Below, in pieces: positions 6,809 to 11,361 of a stretch of 11,361 nt of DNA. The first letter of the stretch is position 1. Each line of letters opens with the position of its first letter. The position numbers and the translations under genes are program-made. The notes under the pieces were generated by a model. It was not told the origin of the DNA and made no database searches. It saw only the letters and a list, made by a program, of their open reading frames with translations. Source of the DNA: Bacteroidota bacterium (GTDB lineage: Bacteria; Spirochaetota; Spirochaetia; JABMQR01); contig JABMQR010000221.1 of the NCBI GenBank assembly GCA_013202335.1, positions 1 to 11,361 on the forward strand, read 5' to 3'.

Positions 6809-6841
6809 TACCCTGGTATGGAATAAAAGTACCCGGGTACT
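6809..6841. promoter_or_regulatory. Tandem palindromic operator candidates, 21 bp apart
   Basis: TACCCTGGTA (6809-6818) and TACCCGGGTA (6830-6839) differ at one central base and their centres are exactly 21 bp apart, two helical turns, so a protein would meet both on the same DNA face. The second copy extends to a perfect 14-bp palindrome, AGTACCCGGGTACT (6828-6841). They lie in the only divergent control region of the window, between the sugar operon and the kinase/regulator genes. The LuxR-type regulator encoded next door is the natural candidate to bind here, though the sites do not match a specific NarL-family consensus I could confirm. Confidence 0.55.
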
Positions 6842-6867
6842 CTAATTATGCAGCAGGTTCAAATAAA

Positions 6868-6896
6868 TTGTTTTTCATCAGAGCATATGGTAGTAT
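6868..6896 (+). promoter_or_regulatory. Candidate promoter for the kinase/regulator genes
   Basis: TTGTTT (6868-6873) and TAGTAT (6891-6896) are spaced 17 bp. Transcription would start at about 6903, almost at the kinase ATG, which would make the mRNA leaderless or nearly so; this agrees with the lack of a Shine-Dalgarno sequence. A perfect TATAAT at 6906-6911 lies inside the frame but has no -35. Both hexamers of the call are partial matches. Confidence 0.25.
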
Positions 6897-6900
6897 GCTC
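6881..6900. repeat. Inverted repeat abutting the kinase start
   Basis: GAGCATA and TATGCTC are perfect 7-bp arms around a 6-bp centre, TGGTAG, ending two bases before the kinase ATG. As DNA it could be an operator overlapping the -10 region; as RNA a short hairpin. The sequence differs from the TACCC palindromes, so it would belong to another factor. Confidence 0.4.
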
Positions 6901-6902
6901 CA

Positions 6903-8129
6903 ATGTATAATAAGAAGAATATCTATTGGATGATATTTCCATTCTCCATACTCCTTCAGGCTCTCTCAATATTACAATATATCTGGAAAAATGTGGAAGA
7001 GTATGATTTTAACTGGCTCCAACAATACTATGTTGTCGTCATTATCTCAATCTTACTAACTCTTCTCATTCTCCTGATTAAGATAAATAAATACCTATAT
7101 ATATTTTTTATTTTACGATTTATTCTCATATTAATAACATTTGTACCTTCAGGGATTTATTTTGGTTTAAAACAACTATTCCTTATTGCTTTTTTTCTTG
7201 ATGTTTCCTTTTATTATCAATTTCCCAAAAACATCATCATTTCAACTCTATCTTTCTTATCAGTATATTTACTCAGCATTGGAAGCAGAGTCACATCTCA
7301 GAATATTCCTCTTCCGGTTTTTCATGATGTTGTTTACATGTCAATTTTTTCGCTATTTGCTATCCTCATTTTTACCCTGCTAAAGTACTTTTATGACTCC
7401 TTCTCAAGTAATGAAAATCAAGTTATTCGATTGAACAAAACAATTAATAAGTTGACCGACGCAAACAGCGGTTTTCAGCACTACATACGGGTTATTGGGA
7501 AAAAATCTTCTGAAGATGAGAGGAATCGTATAATTAGAGAGATACATGATTCAATTGGATATACGCTGACTACTACCATGATGCTCTCAATGTCTGTACT
7601 TGAATCCGAAAAACAAAACCTCAACCCCAATTTGACTGAAGCGTTTAAGAATATTAATGCTTATGCAAAAAGCGGCCTCAATGATATGCGGATTGTATTA
7701 CGAATTTTAAAGGTTAAAAAAGAGAAAAAAGAGCCTGATTTAATTCAATTAAAGAAAATCGTCAAAGCCTTTGAGAATGCAACAAATATAAAAATCAGAA
7801 TGGATTGCGGTAATGCACCTAACAATTTCAGTGATGAAGTATCACATCTTGTTTTCCGCCTTGTTCAGGAAGGTATGATAAACTCCCTGAGACATGGTCT
7901 GGCAACGGTAGTTGATATTTTTCTGTTTGTTGAGAATAATAACCTGATTATTACTATTAATGATAATGGGAAAGGATTCAAAGATATGAATCCCGGTCTG
8001 GGTATTAAGGGTATTAATGAAAGATTACATAAATTGCAGGGTGAGTTCTCAATTTCCAATAGTGCTATTGGGGTAACCTTGAGAATAAAAATTCCGCTTG
8101 ATGCGAGTGATAACAATGAAAAAAATTAA
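6903..8129 (+). CDS. Sensor histidine kinase, HisKA_3 (NarL/DesK class)
   Basis: A 408-residue membrane kinase. Six hydrophobic helices (about 10-28, 43-59, 64-82, 86-104, 109-127 and 142-161) form the input region without a large extracytoplasmic domain. A short polar linker (165-200) leads to the dimerisation/phosphoacceptor box DERNRIIREIHDSIG with H215. The ATPase domain shows the N box QEGMINSLRHG (N327), the DNGKGF box (354-359) and GLGIKGINERL (365-375). It should autophosphorylate at H215 and pass the phosphate to the adjacent regulator, whose gene overlaps by 14 bp. I keep the ATG at 6903, since it puts KK before the first helix, but there is no clear RBS; ATG at 6930 is an alternative that removes nine residues. 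The sequence is noticeably AT-richer than the sugar operon. The stimulus is unknown; sugar, a transporter partner or membrane state are all possible. Confidence 0.93.
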   Translation: MYNKKNIYWMIFPFSILLQALSILQYIWKNVEEYDFNWLQQYYVVVIISILLTLLILLIKINKYLYIFFILRFILILITFVPSGIYFGLKQLFLIAFFLDVSFYYQFPKNIIISTLSFLSVYLLSIGSRVTSQNIPLPVFHDVVYMSIFSLFAILIFTLLKYFYDSFSSNENQVIRLNKTINKLTDANSGFQHYIRVIGKKSSEDERNRIIREIHDSIGYTLTTTMMLSMSVLESEKQNLNPNLTEAFKNINAYAKSGLNDMRIVLRILKVKKEKKEPDLIQLKKIVKAFENATNIKIRMDCGNAPNNFSDEVSHLVFRLVQEGMINSLRHGLATVVDIFLFVENNNLIITINDNGKGFKDMNPGLGIKGINERLHKLQGEFSISNSAIGVTLRIKIPLDASDNNEKN

Positions 8130-8760
8130 AATCCTGCTGGTTGATGATCAGATTCTCTTTATCAACAGCCTGAAAACGGTACTTGAAATTAAAGATAAAG
8201 AGATTGAGATTATTGGTGTTTGCTACGATGGCAAGGAAGCTATACGTTTCTGTAGAAAGAAGAATCCCGATGTAATCCTCATGGATGTTAAAATGCCGAT
8301 AACTGATGGGGTTCAGGCAACAAAAGCAATAACCAAAAGCTATCCCAATATTAAGATTATTATGCTGACAACCTTTGATGAAGATGAGTATGTTAAAAAT
8401 GCCTTGAAGGTAGGAGCCAGAGGGTATCTGCTTAAAGATATGCTGCCCGAAGACCTGATATATGCGATTAAAACAGTAGCGAATGGTATGATGTCTATAT
8501 CACCCTCTATAATTAATCAAAGTCTGTCACAGAAAATTCACTCAGATTATCCCTGGTGGTTCAAAGAGATGAACAGTAAAGAACTGAAAATATTGAAGCT
8601 GATTACTCATGGCTACGATAATAATGAAATTGCTCATGAGGTAAATCTTGCCGGGCAAACAGTAAAAAATTATGTATCACATATCTATGAAAAAATGGAT
8701 GTTCGGGATCGTATGCAGGCAATGAGGATCTGTATTGATCTCAAAATCTTTGAAGAGTAG
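8116..8760 (+). CDS. Response regulator, LuxR/NarL family
   Basis: A 214-residue transcription factor. The receiver domain starts KIKILLVDDQ (acidic pair D10, D11), has the phosphoacceptor D57 in LMDVKMP, T85 in IMLTTFDED, and K107 in YLLKDM, so all catalytic residues are in place. The C-terminal LuxR-type helix-turn-helix spans about 150-212, with NSKELKILKLITHGYDNNEIA and then the recognition helix TVKNYVSHIYEKM. I choose the ATG at 8116, which gives the usual MKKIKILLVDD start; upstream TTG (8098) and ATG (8101) codons are in frame but add residues atypical of the family. A weak GAGTGA lies upstream and translation is probably coupled to the kinase. By position it is the likely activator of the divergent sugar operon, perhaps through the paired TACCC(T/G)GGTA sites. 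Confidence 0.95.
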   Translation: MKKIKILLVDDQILFINSLKTVLEIKDKEIEIIGVCYDGKEAIRFCRKKNPDVILMDVKMPITDGVQATKAITKSYPNIKIIMLTTFDEDEYVKNALKVGARGYLLKDMLPEDLIYAIKTVANGMMSISPSIINQSLSQKIHSDYPWWFKEMNSKELKILKLITHGYDNNEIAHEVNLAGQTVKNYVSHIYEKMDVRDRMQAMRICIDLKIFEE

Positions 8761-8771
8761 TTAATCTTTTC

Positions 8772-11123
8772 TTATGATTTTTTTACACCGGTAGTTTTCC
8801 CGGTTCCATAAAATTTCAAAGCATAGAACAGCAATAATAGATCAGTCTCACTCACATTTTCATAGTTTCCTGCATATTTTCTTTCAAACCACTTCAGGAC
8901 AACATAACCTGCATAGAGACGGGGGGCTTCATGGTACAGCAGCTCAAGATCCTTTTCAGAAATACTCTTGTCAGCTCCATAGGAGCCCAGATGCCTGTAG
9001 AGAAGCTGAAAAAGCAGCGCTCTCAACTCCCAGAAAGCTGATTTACTGTCATTTATTTCATAGTAGTTTATCGCATTGGGTAAAGTATGCTGAAGTACAT
9101 ACTTGATTGATCCTGCAGGAGTTCGATCGAGGCCTTTTAACTGTTTCCTGATATCTTTAAATAATTTCTGGACTGACTCCTCTCTGGCAAGCTCTGTCCC
9201 TGTGAGAAACTGATAAAACTCACCCGGTTTCCCGAGAATATTTCCTATTGCTATTGAAAGCTGTTTCTTCAAAACAGGATTCTCGGTTTGGTCCCGCAGC
9301 TCAAGAATTTCCTGAAGCACAGTGTTTCTCTCTTGCCTTTCCGACATCCCCTCTGCACTGGTAGCTTTAATACGGAGAGATCTATCACTTCGCAGCATTC
9401 CCAGTAAAGCGGCTGTAGATTCAGTAGAATTAATCCTGCCAAGAGCCCGGGCTGAAGCATCAACCAACTTCTCATCATCACTTCTTAAAGATTCAATCAG
9501 AAATGGGGCTGCTTCCTGAATCCGGAGCTTGCCAAGAGCCCGTGCACAATCTACCTGAACCAGCGAATCTTTGTCCGATAAGCTATCTATAAGTACTTTT
9601 AACGCATCATCACCGCCAATACGCCCAAGCGCCCTGACAGCCTCCTCCCTAACCTCTTCATCTGCATCATCAAGCCGTACAATTATCTCATCCAGTGCAA
9701 TTGAACCTCTGGTGTCTTTTATCTCATGGAGTGCACGCCCAACCTTCTCCTTATTCAGTGATTTTCCCAGAATAGGTATATTAAAATACGCTTTAATAAT
9801 ACCTGGAGATGTTATAGTGGATACGAGCCGTGTAAATTTTAGTTCTTTACCGGCCTTTATTGTATCAAAGAGTAAAAAGGCAATTATCATTACCCCGATA
9901 CTGCTGAAAATAAGTACAGAGATACTGCCGATAGTTTCAAGTAGGTATCCGCCAATTATTGGCCCGATTGCCTGTATACTTCCAAGAAGTGCCCAGTACC
10001 ATGCAATATAGACTGTCCTGTCTTTCCGTGGAATCAGGGACAGCATTGTTTGGTTTAGTCCCTCATAAAATGCAGGGGAAAGCATTCCTCCCATAAAAGC
10101 AATTATCGGAAGAATATAGACATAATTTAGTGGAGTTATAAATATATATCCAATAAAACTAAGCGGAAATATCATCCCAATCATAGCCACCGACTTCTTT
10201 CCAAACCGATCCATCATCGTTCCCCAAAAGGGAATAACCAGTACCCACGTAAGTTGTGAAATAGCAAATATAATCCCCAACCACAATGTCGGAGCACCAA
10301 TCTGGTTTGGATTTGTGATCATCGGTACAAAAAAAGGTGCTGAAATATTTATACCTAACAGGGATACACCTGCAACAATACAAAGTGTCCTGAAATTTTT
10401 ATCTTTAAAGGGTTTTATAAAAAGTGCCGCCTTCATTTTTGATCTGTTTGCCTGAACGGAACGAGGTTCAGATACAGGAATATGCAGAATAAATTCAATG
10501 AATCCAAAAATTCCCGCTAGAGTATAGATAACACCAAATACCACAAATGTATGGGAAGAAAAAGAATCAAGAGCTAGTGTTGCACCAAAAAAAGTAACAA
10601 TATTAAGAGTTTGTGCAAGTGCCGATCGTTTACCAAAGTAATTAGCCCTGTTTCTTTCAGGAATTAGCTCATTTATCCAGGTCCACCAGCCTGAACCCGC
10701 TATATTCCCTAATAAAAAAGTCAAAATAGAGCTTATCATGATGACATAGAGAAATAGTTTCTGATTGCCTCCTCCAGCAACTGCGAAGGAAGATGCTGCA
10801 ATGAAAAATGAAAAAGTCCGGTGAATAAAACCCATAGTAATCCACAGGGGTTTAATCGTTGTTCGTTTTGAGTAGATAAAAATAGCAGCCAGATGAAATA
10901 TACTGACTATATTCAAAATACCGAGAAAAAGTCCCAGCTGTGAGGAAGTTGCTCCTAAATTGTTTTTTATCAGAATTATGAGTATTTGCTGAGGTGCATT
11001 CAGAAGAAACCAAACACTCCCTAACCCACCGCCAATCAGACTTAATGTCATAGAGCGTTTGATATGTTTTTTTGTAATCGGGCGGCCTTTACTATCTTCC
11101 ATCTTATTCATGCCAAACAACAT
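8772..11123 (-). CDS. MFS transporter fused to HEAT repeats
   Basis: Counted from a TTG at 11153 the frame is 793 codons; I start at the ATG at 11123 (783 residues) because ATG is preferred and no start here has a clear RBS. ATGs at 11111 and 11102 are also possible. In the 793 numbering, residues 36-430 hold twelve hydrophobic helices of a major facilitator. The motif-A loop GTMMDRFGKK (311-320) follows helix 8, and the equivalent PERNRANYFGKRS (165-177) follows helix 4. From about 470 to 640 come five helical repeats of ~31 residues with the HEAT/PBS-lyase pattern (VREEAVRALGRIGG, VQVDCARALGKL, LVDASARALGRI). A soluble, partly helical domain of ~150 residues ends the protein. The usual MFS length is about 400-450, so the C-terminal half is a large cytoplasmic addition, probably for protein contacts or control. 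Substrate unknown. The gene converges on the response-regulator gene with an 11-bp gap lacking an obvious terminator hairpin. Confidence 0.88.
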   Translation of the reverse strand: MLFGMNKMEDSKGRPITKKHIKRSMTLSLIGGGLGSVWFLLNAPQQILIILIKNNLGATSSQLGLFLGILNIVSIFHLAAIFIYSKRTTIKPLWITMGFIHRTFSFFIAASSFAVAGGGNQKLFLYVIMISSILTFLLGNIAGSGWWTWINELIPERNRANYFGKRSALAQTLNIVTFFGATLALDSFSSHTFVVFGVIYTLAGIFGFIEFILHIPVSEPRSVQANRSKMKAALFIKPFKDKNFRTLCIVAGVSLLGINISAPFFVPMITNPNQIGAPTLWLGIIFAISQLTWVLVIPFWGTMMDRFGKKSVAMIGMIFPLSFIGYIFITPLNYVYILPIIAFMGGMLSPAFYEGLNQTMLSLIPRKDRTVYIAWYWALLGSIQAIGPIIGGYLLETIGSISVLIFSSIGVMIIAFLLFDTIKAGKELKFTRLVSTITSPGIIKAYFNIPILGKSLNKEKVGRALHEIKDTRGSIALDEIIVRLDDADEEVREEAVRALGRIGGDDALKVLIDSLSDKDSLVQVDCARALGKLRIQEAAPFLIESLRSDDEKLVDASARALGRINSTESTAALLGMLRSDRSLRIKATSAEGMSERQERNTVLQEILELRDQTENPVLKKQLSIAIGNILGKPGEFYQFLTGTELAREESVQKLFKDIRKQLKGLDRTPAGSIKYVLQHTLPNAINYYEINDSKSAFWELRALLFQLLYRHLGSYGADKSISEKDLELLYHEAPRLYAGYVVLKWFERKYAGNYENVSETDLLLLFYALKFYGTGKTTGVKKS

Positions 11124-11169
11124 AATTAGGTCATCAGGAGAAGTCAATTGCAATTCGGCAAGTAATCAC

Positions 11170-11188
11170 AATTTTATACAATAAAATT
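11170..11188. repeat. AT-rich inverted repeat upstream of the MFS-HEAT gene
   Basis: AATTTTAT and ATAAAATT are perfect 8-bp arms around ACA, and include a minus-strand TATAAA (11173-11178) that could serve as the -10 of the MFS-HEAT promoter; no convincing -35 is seen. In such AT-rich DNA a repeat of this kind can arise by chance. The rest of 11124-11361 shows no gene, RNA or strong signal. Confidence 0.25.
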
Positions 11189-11361
11189 CAAATCAGCCTG
11201 ATATGGCTAAATCCATCAAGTATAGAGCAAATTTCAAAATAGCAATTGAGATCTAAGAAATACATAAATATGCAGTTTTTCAGCTAGGACTGTTAACTAA
11301 GATGAGAAATGACAAACAGCCTTGGAAAACTGTATTAATGGAAATAATTCCTTTCTATATA

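Noticed and set aside
8787..8804. Short inverted repeat ACCGG/CCGGT near the convergent gene ends as a terminator
   Set aside because: Five base pairs with an 8-nt loop, inside the MFS-HEAT coding region and without a T-run in the right place on either strand.
9571..10011. Serine-rich open frame of 146 codons on the plus strand opposite the HEAT/MFS junction
   Set aside because: Its composition is the mirror of the HEAT repeat codons on the real strand; no ribosome site or domain.

Overview
The window looks like a chromosomal segment of a free-living, fermentative spirochaete (Spirochaeta/Sediminispirochaeta-like). This is an inference from gene content, not a proven placement. It rests on a moderate to AT-rich base composition, a sugar ABC importer encoded without its own ATPase, a Gfo/Idh/MocA oxidoreductase and a non-canonical URO-D protein in a sugar operon, a NarL-type two-component pair beside the importer, and a long MFS protein with a HEAT-repeat tail. 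No rRNA, tRNA, insertion sequence, CRISPR array or phage gene is visible.

Region 1 (26-6726, minus strand, about 6.7 kb) is one probable operon. In transcription order it reads: secreted sugar-binding protein (5443-6726), intercistronic hairpin (5394-5424), two membrane permeases (4475-5362 and 3609-4454), a cytoplasmic DUF2961/GH172-type glycoside hydrolase (2582-3592), a Gfo/Idh/MocA oxidoreductase starting at TTG (1300-2577), a URO-D-superfamily protein (161-1303), and a 37-codon reading frame (26-139). That last frame begins like another URO-D gene behind a good ribosome binding site but stops almost at once. Gaps are 4-22 nt, apart from an 80-nt spacer holding the hairpin, and the oxidoreductase and URO-D genes overlap by ATGA. 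The likely logic is capture of an oligosaccharide outside the cell, import, intracellular cleavage (known GH172 enzymes act on D-fructofuranosides or D-arabinofuranosides), then an NAD(P)-dependent redox step. The URO-D protein's role is unknown.

Region 2 (6727-6902) is the divergent control region. It holds two near-identical 10-bp palindromic sites (TACCCTGGTA and TACCCGGGTA) exactly 21 bp apart, an inverted repeat in the binding-protein leader, and another inverted repeat touching the start of the kinase gene. Promoter hexamers on both sides are weak, which suits activator-dependent transcription.

Region 3 (6903-8760, plus strand) encodes a six-helix membrane histidine kinase of the HisKA_3 (NarL) class and its LuxR-type response regulator, overlapping by 14 bp. 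By position this pair is the best candidate to control the sugar operon.

Region 4 (8772-11123, minus strand, convergent with the regulator gene) encodes an MFS transporter whose twelve-helix half is fused to about five HEAT repeats and a further ~150-residue soluble domain. The remaining 208-238 bp at the right end hold its AT-rich upstream region and no recognisable gene.
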